Assembly: GCA_004554085.1 (NCBI GenBank)
Contig: SFNY01000018.1
Span: 1 to 64,000, forward strand
Length of the DNA stretch: 64,000 nucleotides
Source: Clostridiales bacterium
GTDB lineage: Bacteria > Bacillota > Clostridia > Christensenellales > Aristaeellaceae
Direction of reading: 5' to 3'
A model generated the notes under the pieces. It ran no database searches. It was given only the letters and a program-made list of their open reading frames with translations, and was not told the origin of the DNA. This document shows, one piece after another, positions 44,277 to 52,593 of this stretch. The translations under genes and the position numbers were made by a program. Each line of letters opens with the position of its first letter. Position 1 is the first letter of the stretch.

Positions 44277-44349
44277 GCGGCTGCCAAACGGAGCGGGCCG
44301 CTCGATCTTCCATGGAAACCATCAACTTCAATGAAAAGGAGAATGCGCT

Positions 44350-44901
44350 ATGGCAATCAGTGTGAAGGATATTCAGGAGAAGGAGTTTTCCACGCAGGCA
44401 GCGGACGGCTACAACGTGGAGCAGGTGGACGATTTCCTCGACGAGCTGGCGGAGCAGCTGGGCTCCATGGTTCGTGAGCGCCTGGCGCTGACCAACCAGA
44501 TCAAGCAGCTGGAGAGCGAGCTTGCCGCCGCAAAGGCGGAGAAGGCCGCCATGGAGAAGAAGCTGCCGGACTACAACGAGAACGGCTACTTCCGCAACCT
44601 GGAGAGCGCCATGCGCGAATCCCTGATCGGCGCGCAGCGCATCGCGGACGAGACCATCACCGAAGCCAAGAAGAAGGCCCAGCAGACCGTGGCGGATGCG
44701 ACCGCCAAGGCCGAGAAGACCATCGCCGACGCGACGGAGCAGGCTGAAGCCGCCACCGCCCGCGCCGAGAAGGCCGTGAGCGAGCTGAAGGCTGAGGAAG
44801 AGCGCCTGCACGCCGTTGTGGACGCCTATCGCAACAACTTCCAGAAGCTGCTGGACGAGCAGTTGGAGGCGCTGACCGCCAGCGAGGCGCTTCTGAAGTA
44901 A
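44350..44901 (+). CDS. divIVA: DivIVA-family cell division/polar protein
   Basis: A 183-residue coiled-coil protein. The conserved membrane-curvature domain is residues 1 to about 55 (ISVKDIQEKEFSTQAADGYNVEQVDDFLDELAEQLGSMV), with the FxxxxxGYxxxxVDxFLD pattern, followed by long Ala/Glu/Lys coiled coils (residues 60-170). It marks cell poles and septa and recruits partners. It ends the ylm/sep cluster, 73 bases after ylmH, with AAAAGGAG before the ATG. Confidence 0.93.
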   Translation: MAISVKDIQEKEFSTQAADGYNVEQVDDFLDELAEQLGSMVRERLALTNQIKQLESELAAAKAEKAAMEKKLPDYNENGYFRNLESAMRESLIGAQRIADETITEAKKKAQQTVADATAKAEKTIADATEQAEAATARAEKAVSELKAEEERLHAVVDAYRNNFQKLLDEQLEALTASEALLK

Positions 44902-45000
44902 GGCTTCTGACTGCGCATCAGAAACGGAGGGGCTGATTGCCCCTCCCTTTTCGCATATTTTCCTCCGCAGAGGGCCAAAATCCTCGCGGAGGTGTTCACC

Positions 45001-45273
45001 ATGAAGGCGCACGACAGCGCACTGATCGAAAAGCTGATCGCCACACTGGAGCGCATGAACCTGGACGCTTACATCGAGCACGTGACCAACCGCCGCAGGA
45101 TGATCTGGATGAACCTGTTCTACGGCATGCTGCGGGGCGTTGGCTTTTCCTTCGGCTTTACGGTGCTGGGCGCGGCGCTGATCGTGCTGCTGCGGCATCT
45201 GATTACCGAAAACATTCCGCTCATCGGCGGATTCATCGCGGAGGTCATTCATGCAATTGAGGAGAGGATGTAG
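45001..45273 (+). CDS. DUF5665 small membrane protein
   Basis: A 90-residue protein: about 40 soluble residues (LIEKLIATLERMNLDAYIEHVTNRRRMIWMNLFYGMLRGVG), one or two hydrophobic helices (FSFGFTVLGAALIVLLRHL) and a short tail IPLIGGFIAEVIHAIEE. This layout matches the DUF5665 family found beside division and lipoprotein genes in Clostridia. The ATG at 45001 lies 8 bases after GGAGGTG. Its 3' end overlaps lspA by 23 bases. Function unknown. Confidence 0.8.
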   Translation: MKAHDSALIEKLIATLERMNLDAYIEHVTNRRRMIWMNLFYGMLRGVGFSFGFTVLGAALIVLLRHLITENIPLIGGFIAEVIHAIEERM

Positions 45274-45721
45274 GCTGTGGTGGGTGGCCCTGCCGGCCAT
45301 CGCCATTGACCGCATCTGCAAGGTCGCCATCACCCGCACCATGGTTCCCGGCGAGGTTCAAAGCGTGCTGCCCGGCGTGCTGAGCTGGGCCTACACCCGC
45401 AACCGGGGCGTGGCCTTCGGCCTGCTGTCCGGCGCGGCGATGCTGCCGCTGCTGACCCTGGCGCTCATCGTGGCCCTGCTGGTGTGGATGCTGCGCTACC
45501 CGGAGGCGGGAAGCATGCTGCGCACCGGGCTGTGGCTGATCGTGGGCGGGGGCCTGGGCAACCTGTACGACCGGCTGGCCTACGGCTGCGTGGTCGACTT
45601 CATCCGCTTGGACTTCGTCAACTTCGCCATCTTCAACCCGGCGGACGTGTTCGTCTGCGCGGGGGCCGTGCTGGTGGCGGTCGCGGTGCTCACGGAGGAT
45701 CGGAGGAAAGCCCATGGCTGA
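45251..45721 (+). CDS. lspA: Lipoprotein signal peptidase II
   Basis: A 156-residue inner-membrane aspartyl protease that removes signal peptides from diacylated prelipoproteins. Four helices are present; TRNRGVAFGLLSG, GGGLGNLYDRLAYGCVVDFIRL and FNPADVFVCAGAVLVA hold the two catalytic Asp residues (in VVDF and NPAD). The final motif has Pro in place of the more common Val/Ile (FNxAD). It starts inside the previous gene and ends inside rluD, so the three genes are translationally coupled. Confidence 0.92.
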   Translation: MQLRRGCRLWWVALPAIAIDRICKVAITRTMVPGEVQSVLPGVLSWAYTRNRGVAFGLLSGAAMLPLLTLALIVALLVWMLRYPEAGSMLRTGLWLIVGGGLGNLYDRLAYGCVVDFIRLDFVNFAIFNPADVFVCAGAVLVAVAVLTEDRRKAHG

Positions 45722-46637
45722 AAAGCAGATCTTCACCCAAATCATTTCAGACGCGCAGGCTGGCGAGCGCCTGGACGTGCTGACGGCGGCGCTGGCGGAC
45801 GTCACCCGCTCCCGTGCGGGCGCGCTGATCCGCGACGGCCTGGTGCAGCTGGGCGGCGTGCCCCAGACCAAGGCGGGTTTCAAGCCCCGCTGCGGCGACG
45901 AGCTGCGCGTGGAGCTGCCCGAGGCCGCGCCCGCGCGCGTGGAGGCCCAGGACATCCCGCTGGAGATCCTCTACCAGGATGCGGATCTGGCGGTGGTGTA
46001 CAAGCCCTCCGGCATGGTGGTGCACCCGGCGGCGGGCAATCCCGACGGCACGATGGTCAACGCGCTGCTTCAGCACCTCGACCAGCTCTCCGGCATCGGC
46101 GGGGAGATCCGCCCGGGCATCGTGCACCGCATCGACAAGGACACCTCCGGCCTGCTGCTGGTGGCGAAGAACGACTTCAGCCACGCCTCGCTCTCGGAGC
46201 AGATCAAGGCCCACAGCGTGCAACGCGCCTACATGGCCATCGTGCAGGGCGGCATGCGCGCGGATTGTGGCACCGTGGAGGGGCCCATCGGCCGCCACCC
46301 CAGCGACCGTAAAAAGATGGCCATCGTGCCCGGCGGACGGGACGCGGTGACCCACTGGCGGGTACTGGAGCCCTTGAAGGGCGCGACGCTGCTGGAGTGC
46401 AGGCTCACCACCGGGCGCACCCACCAGATTCGCGTACATATGGCCTCCATCGGCCACCCACTGCTGGGCGATCCGCTCTACGGGCCGAAGAAGATGCCCT
46501 ACCCCGTGCAGGGCGGACAGCTGCTGCACGCCTTCCGCATCGGCTTTGTGCATCCCCGCACGGGCGAGGAGATGCTGTTCGAGGCCCCGCCGGAGGCGCG
46601 CTTTCTGGATTGGCAGCGGCGGCTGCGGCTGATCTGA
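45714..46637 (+). CDS. rluD: RluD-type 23S rRNA pseudouridine synthase
   Basis: A 307-residue RluA-family enzyme converting specific uridines in 23S rRNA helix 69 to pseudouridine. Residues about 15-75 are an S4 domain (QAGERLDVLTAALADVTRSRAGALIRDGLVQLGG); the catalytic Asp is in GIVHRIDKDTSGLLLVAK (about residue 140). GRTHQIRVHMASIGHPLLGDPLYG is the C-terminal signature. Its ATG lies before the lspA stop, a conserved lspA-rluD arrangement in Firmicutes. RlmH, which methylates an rluD product, is encoded at 53969. Confidence 0.93.
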   Translation: MAEKQIFTQIISDAQAGERLDVLTAALADVTRSRAGALIRDGLVQLGGVPQTKAGFKPRCGDELRVELPEAAPARVEAQDIPLEILYQDADLAVVYKPSGMVVHPAAGNPDGTMVNALLQHLDQLSGIGGEIRPGIVHRIDKDTSGLLLVAKNDFSHASLSEQIKAHSVQRAYMAIVQGGMRADCGTVEGPIGRHPSDRKKMAIVPGGRDAVTHWRVLEPLKGATLLECRLTTGRTHQIRVHMASIGHPLLGDPLYGPKKMPYPVQGGQLLHAFRIGFVHPRTGEEMLFEAPPEARFLDWQRRLRLI

Positions 46638-46671
46638 AATACAGCATTCATACGAATTCTGCGGCGCGGGA

Positions 46672-46700
46672 TTGACCCCGCGCCCACATTCTGCTACAAT
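46672..46700 (+). promoter_or_regulatory. Sigma-A promoter of the second L,D-transpeptidase gene
   Basis: TTGACC (46672-46677) and TACAAT (46695-46700) with a 17-base spacer, 30 bases before the ATG. Confidence 0.75.
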
Positions 46701-46730
46701 AGACGGGCAAATGCAGTCCGGAGGGATATT

Positions 46731-47852
46731 ATGGGATACAAGAGAGCGCTGGCCATCGCGCTTATGCTGGCCATGCTGCTGAGCGCTGCGGCACATGCGG
46801 AATCGAATTACTACATCGACGTGGACATCGCCAACCAGATCGTCACCGCCTACGGCTACGGCGGCGGGCGAACCCAGGACAACATCGCCCGGCAGATGAT
46901 CTGCTCCACCGGCTACGGCACGCTCACGCCCACCGGCACCTACTTCATGCCCGAAAAGAAGTACGAATCCGAGCGCGAGGAGTGGTACTGGTTCGGCGAG
47001 TACGAGATCTACGCCAAGTACGCCAGCCGCATCGTCAACGGCATCCTGTTCCACTCGGTGCTCTACCCCAACACCCACACCCACGCCACCCGGGCGTCCG
47101 TGAACGCGCTGGGCTTCAAGGCCTCCCACGGCTGCGTGCGCCTGCGGGACGAGGACGCGAAGTGGATCGCGGAGAACTGCCCGCCCGGCACCTGCGTACA
47201 CATCTTCGATGACGCTGCGGTGGACGAGGATCTGCGGCAGTTGCTGCTCAATTCCAGCTTCTCCGCCGACGAGCTGGACTACGCCGACTTCCTCAACGGC
47301 ATGTGCACCCTGTCCAGGGGCAGCCGCTTCTCCAGCGTGAAGGAGCTTCAGCAGGCGCTGATCGACTCCGGCTACCTCGACGACAAAGCCGACGGCATCT
47401 TCGGCTCCCGCACCGAGGCTGCAGTGATGGTCTGGCAGGCGGACAAGGGCCTGGAACAGACCGGCGTGGTGACCCCGGAGCAGCTGGAAAAGATTCTATC
47501 GGAGCCTGCAAGGCCTGCGGCAAGCCCGACGGTCACGACTGAGCCCTCCGCAACGGCCGAACCCAGCGCGACTCCGACTGCCGAACCCATCGCAACCCCC
47601 TCCCTGACCCCGATTCCCACGCCCTCGCCCACGCCGGACATCTCGAAGATCCCGGGCACGGTGGCGCTGGTGCGGGTGGAGAGCAAGCTGAACCTGCGCG
47701 AACAGCCGAGCGTGAAGTCCCCGGTGCTGGCGGAGATCCCCGGCGGCGCTGCGGTGCAGGTGCTGCAAAGCGGCGCGGTGTGGTCAAAGATTGCCTACGA
47801 GGATCAGACCGGCTGGGTCGGCAGCAAATTCCTTGAAATTGTGCGAAACTGA
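46731..47852 (+). CDS. Secreted L,D-transpeptidase with PG-binding and SH3 domains
   Basis: A 373-residue wall enzyme. Signal peptide residues 1-23. The YkuD catalytic domain is N-terminal (about 25-160), with SHGCVR and Cys135; GTLTPTGTYFMPEKK and GILFHSVLYPNTHTH are family strands. A peptidoglycan-binding-1 unit (about 190-245), a Thr/Pro-rich linker (about 250-305; TPSLTPIPTPSPTP) and one SH3 domain (about 315-370; KLNLREQPSVKSPVLAEIPGGAAVQVL) follow. The domain order is reversed compared with the L,D-transpeptidase at 30305. It probably makes 3-3 cross-links. Confidence 0.9.
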   Translation: MGYKRALAIALMLAMLLSAAAHAESNYYIDVDIANQIVTAYGYGGGRTQDNIARQMICSTGYGTLTPTGTYFMPEKKYESEREEWYWFGEYEIYAKYASRIVNGILFHSVLYPNTHTHATRASVNALGFKASHGCVRLRDEDAKWIAENCPPGTCVHIFDDAAVDEDLRQLLLNSSFSADELDYADFLNGMCTLSRGSRFSSVKELQQALIDSGYLDDKADGIFGSRTEAAVMVWQADKGLEQTGVVTPEQLEKILSEPARPAASPTVTTEPSATAEPSATPTAEPIATPSLTPIPTPSPTPDISKIPGTVALVRVESKLNLREQPSVKSPVLAEIPGGAAVQVLQSGAVWSKIAYEDQTGWVGSKFLEIVRN

Positions 47853-47873
47853 CATTCGACGGAGGATAAGAGC

Positions 47874-48575
47874 ATGAGTCGTCTTGGAGACGCCATCCGC
47901 AAGGCGCGCCTGGCAAAGAAAATGACCGAAAAGCAGCTGGGCCGCAAGTGCGGCATGGCGGAAAATGTAATCAAGGACATCGAATCGGGCCGCAGGATCG
48001 TATCGGACGATCAGGCCCAGCGGATACTCAAGCTGCTGGGCGCGGAGAGCCCGGTGTCCACCGAGCTGGAGGTTGCCGCAGAGCCGGAGGTGCAGCTGCG
48101 CCCCCGCCCGAGGGCCTACGTGATGCCCGCGCCGGATGTGGTGCCGGAGCAGCAGAAGGCCGTGGACGAGTCCACCGACGCCTGGCTGGACGCGCTGGGC
48201 GGCGTGGTGAAGCGCGTGCCGGTGATGGACCCCAAGGGTCTGGTGATCGACCACGTGCTCACGCCCATCATCGGCGGCAAAATCGAGGGCGGCGCGCCGG
48301 ACAAGGTGCTCTACTACCGCGTGCCGGACGACAGCCTGCGGGGCTTCCGGGTGCACGCGGGCGATCTGCTGCTGACCGTGCCGGAGAGCCGCGCTCAGGA
48401 CGGCGCGCTGATGCTGGTGGAGTACAAGGGGCAGCGCATGGTGCGCAAGCTGCTGAAGATGGACGGCATGCGCATCCAGATGCAGGCCTTCGACCGGGAG
48501 TTTGAGGCTGTGATCGCCCCCGCGCCGGAGGTGCGCGTGCTGGGCCGCTGCGTAAAGCTCCAGCGCACGCTGTAA
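47874..48575 (+). CDS. XRE-family regulator with LexA-like C-terminal domain
   Basis: A 233-residue protein. Residues 1-57 form a Cro/C1 helix-turn-helix (LGDAIRKARLAKKMTEKQLGRKCGMAENVIKDIESGRRIVSDDQAQRILKLLG). After a linker, residues about 155-230 resemble an S24/LexA-type sheet (YRVPDDSLRGFRVHAGDLLLTVPESRAQDGALMLVEYKGQRMVRKLLKMDG), where DDSL and VRKLL take the positions of the Ser-Lys dyad. Whether it self-cleaves is not known. It lies 21 bases after the L,D-transpeptidase gene and may be co-transcribed. Not adjacent to any phage gene. Confidence 0.75.
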   Translation: MSRLGDAIRKARLAKKMTEKQLGRKCGMAENVIKDIESGRRIVSDDQAQRILKLLGAESPVSTELEVAAEPEVQLRPRPRAYVMPAPDVVPEQQKAVDESTDAWLDALGGVVKRVPVMDPKGLVIDHVLTPIIGGKIEGGAPDKVLYYRVPDDSLRGFRVHAGDLLLTVPESRAQDGALMLVEYKGQRMVRKLLKMDGMRIQMQAFDREFEAVIAPAPEVRVLGRCVKLQRTL

Positions 48576-48589
48576 TTCATTTTTTTAGA

Positions 48590-48697
48590 AGAATCAGGGC
48601 ACTGAGAAAGCCCGCAAGACAAGGAAGCAAGGCTGCAAATAAGGGAGCTTACATAGACGTAAGTGACCGCCATTTGCAGTCGCAGCTGACGCAGTAA
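48590..48697. repeat. Structured intergenic element of repeat or RNA type
   Basis: The 108 bases between the XRE stop and the terminator carry nested dyads: CTGCAAAT (about 48631-48638) with ATTTGCAG (about 48672-48679), enclosing CTTAC/GTAAG. There is no open reading frame. The stretch looks like a dispersed intergenic repeat or a small structured RNA; no second copy is present in this window. Confidence 0.35.
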
Positions 48698-48741
48698 GCA
48701 AAAATACCAACCGCTTTTATTCATTCGGTTGGTATTTTTGC
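48698..48741. terminator. Bidirectional terminator
   Basis: A perfect 16-bp stem (GCAAAAATACCAACCG with CGGTTGGTATTTTTGC) has A-rich and T-rich sides and stands between the converging XRE and Lrp genes. Its CCAACCG/CGGTTGG core is shared with the hairpins at 7537 and 7736. Confidence 0.85.
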
Positions 48742-48772
48742 GTTTGCAGGCTTTATCAGCGTTCCGTCCGTC

Positions 48773-49210
48773 TTATTCCGCTGGTTCGTTGGACTTCGTG
48801 CCCAGTATGTAGTAGGTCTTGACGGCAGCCACGCCCTCCATGTTGGCGATGGCATGGTGCACCTGGCGGAATTCCTCGGTGGAAACCGCGTAGATGGACG
48901 CGAGGAAGTCCAGATCGCCCGTCAGAAGGTAGAAGGAAACCACGTGCGGATCGTTGGAGATGATGTTGGCCAGCTTGTCGATGTAGCGGGTGTGTTCAAT
49001 CTTGATGCCGATCATCGCAGTGATGCCGCCCTCGATCTTGCTCTGATCCACGATGGCGGTGTACTGCAGAATGACCCCCTGGGTTTCCAACCGGCGAATG
49101 CGCTCCGTGACTGATGACACGGCCAGGCCGACCTCCTTGGCAATTGCGGAAGCCGACACGCGGGCGTTTTTCTTGAGCATGGAGACGATCTTGAGATCCG
49201 TGCTGTCCAT
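48773..49210 (-). CDS. Lrp/AsnC family transcriptional regulator
   Basis: A 145-residue regulator. Residues 1-55 form a winged helix-turn-helix (DSTDLKIVSMLKKNARVSASAIAKEVGLAVSSVTERIRRLETQGVI) and residues 60-140 the RAM ligand-binding domain (AMIGIKIEHTRYIDKLANIISNDPHVVSFYLLTGDLDFLASIYAVSTEEFRQVHHAIANMEGV). It likely senses an amino acid or small metabolite. ATG 49210 is spaced 10 bases from GGAGG; the ATG at 49219 is only one base away. The gene follows the PsuK-PsuG fusion on the same strand but has its own promoter. Confidence 0.9.
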   Translation of the reverse strand: MDSTDLKIVSMLKKNARVSASAIAKEVGLAVSSVTERIRRLETQGVILQYTAIVDQSKIEGGITAMIGIKIEHTRYIDKLANIISNDPHVVSFYLLTGDLDFLASIYAVSTEEFRQVHHAIANMEGVAAVKTYYILGTKSNEPAE

Positions 49211-49257
49211 CAAATGCATACCTCCGTAGTAAGTATACCCCGTTGGATACCATTTCT

Positions 49258-49286
49258 ATAATACACAGCCGGATGCATTTTGTCAA
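49258..49286 (-). promoter_or_regulatory. Sigma-A promoter of the Lrp/AsnC gene
   Basis: On the minus strand TTGACA (49286-49281) and TATTAT (49263-49258) are separated by 17 bases. The imperfect palindrome GTATCCAACGGGGTATAC just downstream could be an autoregulatory operator. Confidence 0.7.
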
Positions 49287-49335
49287 CCAAGATTTTCAGA
49301 AAATCGAAAATCTTCCGTCATTTTGCATCCGGCTG
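49266..49335. repeat. Nested hairpin overlapping the Lrp/AsnC promoter
   Basis: CAGCCGGATGCA (49266-49277) pairs with TGCATCCGGCTG (49324-49335), and inside it AAGATTTTC (49289-49297) pairs with GAAAATCTT (49306-49314). The outer arm covers the promoter spacer and the loop side covers the -35 hexamer. Confidence 0.75.
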
Positions 49336-49379
49336 CTCAAATCTTCCTACCTATATAGTAGGCTTCATGCTGCATTTTC

Positions 49380-51167
49380 CTAGCGCGCCAGGCTCCCCGC
49401 GATCTTCGCTGCCAGCTCCGCATTATTATACACAAGGCGGATGTTGCTGGCGAGGCTGTCGCCGCCGGTGATGTCCTTGATCTTGGCCAGCAGGAAGGGC
49501 GTGGTCTGCTTGCCATGGATGCCCAGGCGCCTGGCCTCCTCCACCGCATCGTCGATGGCCTTATTGATCACCTCGGGATCCATGGAGTACTCCTCCGGGA
49601 TGGGATTGGTGACCAGCATGCCGCCCTTGAGGCCCATGTCCAGCTTCGCGCGGAAGGCCGCGGCGATGCTCTCGGGGTTGTCCAGGCGGTAGTCCACGCC
49701 GAAGCCGCTCTTGCGGGTGTAGAAGGCGGGCAACTCCTCGGTCTGGTAGCCGATCACCGGCACGCCCTTGGTCTCCAGGTACTCCAGCGTAAGCCCCAGA
49801 TCCAGGATCGACTTCGCGCCCGCGCACACCACCAGCACGCCCGTCTGGGCCAGCTCCTCCAGGTCGGCGGAGATGTCCATGGTGGTCTCCGCGCCGCGAT
49901 GTACGCCGCCGATGCCGCCGGTGGCAAACACGCGGATGCCCGCCATCTCGGCGATGATCATGGTGGTGGCAACGGTGGTCGCACCGTCGTCGCCCCTGGC
50001 AACCAGCACCGGCAGATCCCGGCGGGAGGCCTTGGTCACATCGTAGCCCTTCTTGCCGAGGTAGGTGATCTCCTCCTCGCTCAGGCCCGCCTTCAGGCGA
50101 CCGCCGATGATGGCGATGGTTGCCGGAACCGCGCCGTTTTCGCGGACGATGCGCTCAACGTTTAACGCAGTCTCCACGTTCTGCGGATAGGGCATGCCGT
50201 GGGAGATGATGGTGGACTCCAGGGCAACCACGGGCTTGCCCGCATCCAGCGCCGCCTTGACCTCCGGCTTTTTTTCATTCATATCGGGATTCACCGTCTC
50301 GATGGACTCCACCGCGATGGAAGCCGCCGCCATGCCTGCGATTCCGCTCTCCTGAAGGGACATGCCCTGCACGTGGGCCCAGAGCAGCGCCGCGCTGAAG
50401 GCGTCGCCCGCACCGGTGGCGTTCACCAGATTGCGCTCCACGCCCGGCAGGAACGCGCACTGCATGCCCTCCGCGCACAGCGCGCCCATCGCGCCCATGC
50501 TGAGGTACACCCGCTTCACGCCCGCGTCCATCAGCCGCCGCGCCGCCTCCGATGCGTCGATCATGTCGTTGATCTTCATGCCCGTGAGCAGCTCCGCCTC
50601 CAGGCGGTTGGGCTTGAAGCTGTGCATCTTCGGCAGCGCAGGCCGCAGCCGCTGCACCTTCGCCGCCGAGACCGCGTCCGCAAACAGCGGCGCAGTCAAC
50701 TCCCCCGCCAGATAGGCGATGGTCTCCTCCGGCAGGTTCGCGTCGATGCACACCGCGTCCATGGAATTGAGCAGCTCCAGACGCGGCTCGATCCACTCCG
50801 GTGTCAGCAATCGCTGAATCTGCATGTCGTTGACGGCGCAGTTCATGTCGCCCTTCGCATCGTCGATGAACAGGTACACCGAGGTGCGCTCGTTTTCCTC
50901 GATCCGGCAGCTCCGCATGCCGATGCCCTTGGCCGCGCAGTCCTCCAGGATCGCCCGACCGTTCGCATCCGCGCCCAGCGCCGTGATCAGCTCCACCTCC
51001 AGGCCCATGCGCGCCGCATTCTCCGCGATGTTGCGGCCCACGCCGCCCACGGACATGCGCACCTGGCCGGGGTTGGAGTCCCCGGGAACCAGCGCCGCGC
51101 TGGGAAAGCCGCCGATGTCCATGTTCGCGCCGCCGACCACCGCGATTTTTCCCCTTCGTAACGGCAT
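49380..51167 (-). CDS. psuG: Pseudouridine kinase - pseudouridine-5'-phosphate glycosidase fusion
   Basis: A 595-residue bifunctional protein for pseudouridine breakdown. Residues 1 to about 298 are a PfkB-family kinase (IAVVGGANMDIGG, VGGVGRNIAENAARMG, catalytic NATGAGDAFSAAL) that makes pseudouridine 5'-phosphate. From about residue 299 (MNEKKPEVKAALDAGKPVVALESTIISHGMPYPQNVETA) it is PsuG, which cleaves the C-C bond to uracil and ribose 5-phosphate; DDGATTVATTMIIAEMAGIRVFATGGIGGVH is the core. In most bacteria these are two genes. The ATG at the junction could also start PsuG alone. Start ATG 51167 follows GAGGGGG. Confidence 0.88.
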   Translation of the reverse strand: MPLRRGKIAVVGGANMDIGGFPSAALVPGDSNPGQVRMSVGGVGRNIAENAARMGLEVELITALGADANGRAILEDCAAKGIGMRSCRIEENERTSVYLFIDDAKGDMNCAVNDMQIQRLLTPEWIEPRLELLNSMDAVCIDANLPEETIAYLAGELTAPLFADAVSAAKVQRLRPALPKMHSFKPNRLEAELLTGMKINDMIDASEAARRLMDAGVKRVYLSMGAMGALCAEGMQCAFLPGVERNLVNATGAGDAFSAALLWAHVQGMSLQESGIAGMAAASIAVESIETVNPDMNEKKPEVKAALDAGKPVVALESTIISHGMPYPQNVETALNVERIVRENGAVPATIAIIGGRLKAGLSEEEITYLGKKGYDVTKASRRDLPVLVARGDDGATTVATTMIIAEMAGIRVFATGGIGGVHRGAETTMDISADLEELAQTGVLVVCAGAKSILDLGLTLEYLETKGVPVIGYQTEELPAFYTRKSGFGVDYRLDNPESIAAAFRAKLDMGLKGGMLVTNPIPEEYSMDPEVINKAIDDAVEEARRLGIHGKQTTPFLLAKIKDITGGDSLASNIRLVYNNAELAAKIAGSLAR

Positions 51168-51324
51168 GTCACCGCCCCCTCTCAATCCAGTTTTATTATA
51201 TCGATCCTGCACGCACATTACAAGCCCCGGTGCAAATTTTGTGTCGTAGCGCCCGCAAAGCCCTGGAAATGTTGACGATCGGGGGATTTTTTGCTAAATT
51301 TAGACGCAAATATGCCCTCTTGCC

Positions 51325-51353
51325 TTGATTATGACACATTCATGTAATATAAT
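51325..51353 (+). promoter_or_regulatory. Sigma-A promoter of the SH3-NlpC/P60 gene at 51425
   Basis: TTGATT (51325-51330) and TATAAT (51348-51353) with a 17-base spacer. Confidence 0.7.
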
Positions 51354-51424
51354 ACGTATGGAATACGGCCTTTGTGTGCCGACAAGGCCCGTGTGCGCAA
51401 TACTATGAAATCACAGGTGACAGA

Positions 51425-52333
51425 ATGAAGAAACGAAATGCAGTTCAGAAATGGATTTGCGCGATCCTCGCGATCGTGCTGCTGGTCGCATGTGCGCCCG
51501 CAGCGCTGGCCACGTCCTATTCGGCCAAGATCAACTCCTCCGCCTGCAAGGTCTACAAGTCCGCCTCCACCTCCAGCAAGGTGCTGTGCAGCGACGTAAA
51601 GGACCTGCGCGTATCCATCACGGGCTACTCCGGCGACTGGGCGCGCATCAGCTACAAGGGCTACACCGGCTACGTCAAATGCGAATACCTGACGCTGAGC
51701 AGCCGCCTGCCCGCCTACACGGCGAAGTCCACCCCGGTGTACAAGCGCGCCTCCTCCTCGTCCAGCAAGCTGGGCACCCTGGGCACGGGCAGCACGGTGT
51801 ACGTGGTGGGCATGGACGACGGCTACTACCGCATCCAGAACCGCTCCGGCTCGGTCACGGGCTACGTCAAGTCCAGCTGCCTCACCGCGACCAAGCCCAA
51901 GACCAGCTCGGACTCCTCCTCGTCCGACTCCTCCTCGGGTTCCTCCAGCTCCGCCACGGGCGTGGATCGGGCCATCTCGGTGGCGAAGAGCCTGATCGGC
52001 AAGCCCTACGCCGTCAGCGACAATCCGCCCAGCAGCTTCAACTGCTCCTCCTTCGTGGAGTACTGTCTGGAGAAGGCCGGCTATTCCGTGAAGGGCTCCG
52101 CCGCCTCCCAGGCTGCGGACAGCTCCTTTGCCAAGATCACTGGCACCTCCAGTCTGAAGAAGGGCGACATCCTCTGCTTTGACACCGACGAGGACGGTAC
52201 CTGCGACCACACGGCCATCTATCTGGGCAGCGGCAGCTTCATTGAGGCCTCCCAGAACGCAGGCAAGGTGCAGACCAACAGCCTGAGCAGCTGGTACAAG
52301 TCCCACCTGCTGTGGGCGCGCCGCCCTGCCTAA
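51425..52333 (+). CDS. Secreted SH3-NlpC/P60 endopeptidase
   Basis: A 302-residue wall hydrolase. Signal peptide residues 1-35 (QKWICAILAIVLLVACAPAALAT). Two SH3 repeats occupy about residues 38-95 and 98-158 (SACKVYKSASTSSKVLCS, TPVYKRASSSSSKLGTLGTGSTVYVVG), then a Ser-rich linker (DSSSSDSSSGSSSS) and the NlpC/P60 domain from about 180. The catalytic Cys207 is in FNCSSFVEYC and the His in CDHTAIYLG. It is a compact relative of the protein at 27021. It lacks PG-binding units. Confidence 0.9.
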   Translation: MKKRNAVQKWICAILAIVLLVACAPAALATSYSAKINSSACKVYKSASTSSKVLCSDVKDLRVSITGYSGDWARISYKGYTGYVKCEYLTLSSRLPAYTAKSTPVYKRASSSSSKLGTLGTGSTVYVVGMDDGYYRIQNRSGSVTGYVKSSCLTATKPKTSSDSSSSDSSSGSSSSATGVDRAISVAKSLIGKPYAVSDNPPSSFNCSSFVEYCLEKAGYSVKGSAASQAADSSFAKITGTSSLKKGDILCFDTDEDGTCDHTAIYLGSGSFIEASQNAGKVQTNSLSSWYKSHLLWARRPA

Positions 52334-52351
52334 TGCAAATTCCATCAATGA

Positions 52352-52380
52352 GCCGCCCGGAAGCGATGCTTCCGGGCGGC
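52352..52380 (+). terminator. Hairpin terminator after the NlpC/P60 gene
   Basis: GCCGCCCGGAAGC pairs perfectly with GCTTCCGGGCGGC around three bases, followed by a T-containing but not pure T tract. Confidence 0.65.
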
Positions 52381-52471
52381 CTTGCTTTGCATGGCAGCAT
52401 ATCAGGGGAGGGATGAGGGCATCCCGCCCTACGGTGCAGAGCGAATCCGGGCAGTATTTTTAAAACCGGAC

Positions 52472-52582
52472 GCACGAAATCTGCCCCATTCTTGCCGGGG
52501 CAGATTTCGTGCTTACAGCAAACCTATGTATAGGATAGAAGCGAAGAACCTCTGCCCCTTGAACCAGTGGGGGCAGAGGTTC
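52472..52582. repeat. Two long hairpins in the 52.4-52.7 kb intergenic stretch
   Basis: GCACGAAATCTGCCCC (52472-52487) pairs with its complement at 52497-52512; GAACCTCTGCCCC (52546-52558) pairs with its complement at 52570-52582. Both share a CTGCCCC/GGGGCAG core. No gene is present between 52334 and 52690. Confidence 0.75.
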
Positions 52583-52593
52583 GTGATTCAAAC

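Noticed and set aside
47874..48575. A prophage repressor, suggesting a prophage.
   Set aside because: No integrase, structural or lysis genes lie anywhere nearby; the regulator appears to be chromosomal.
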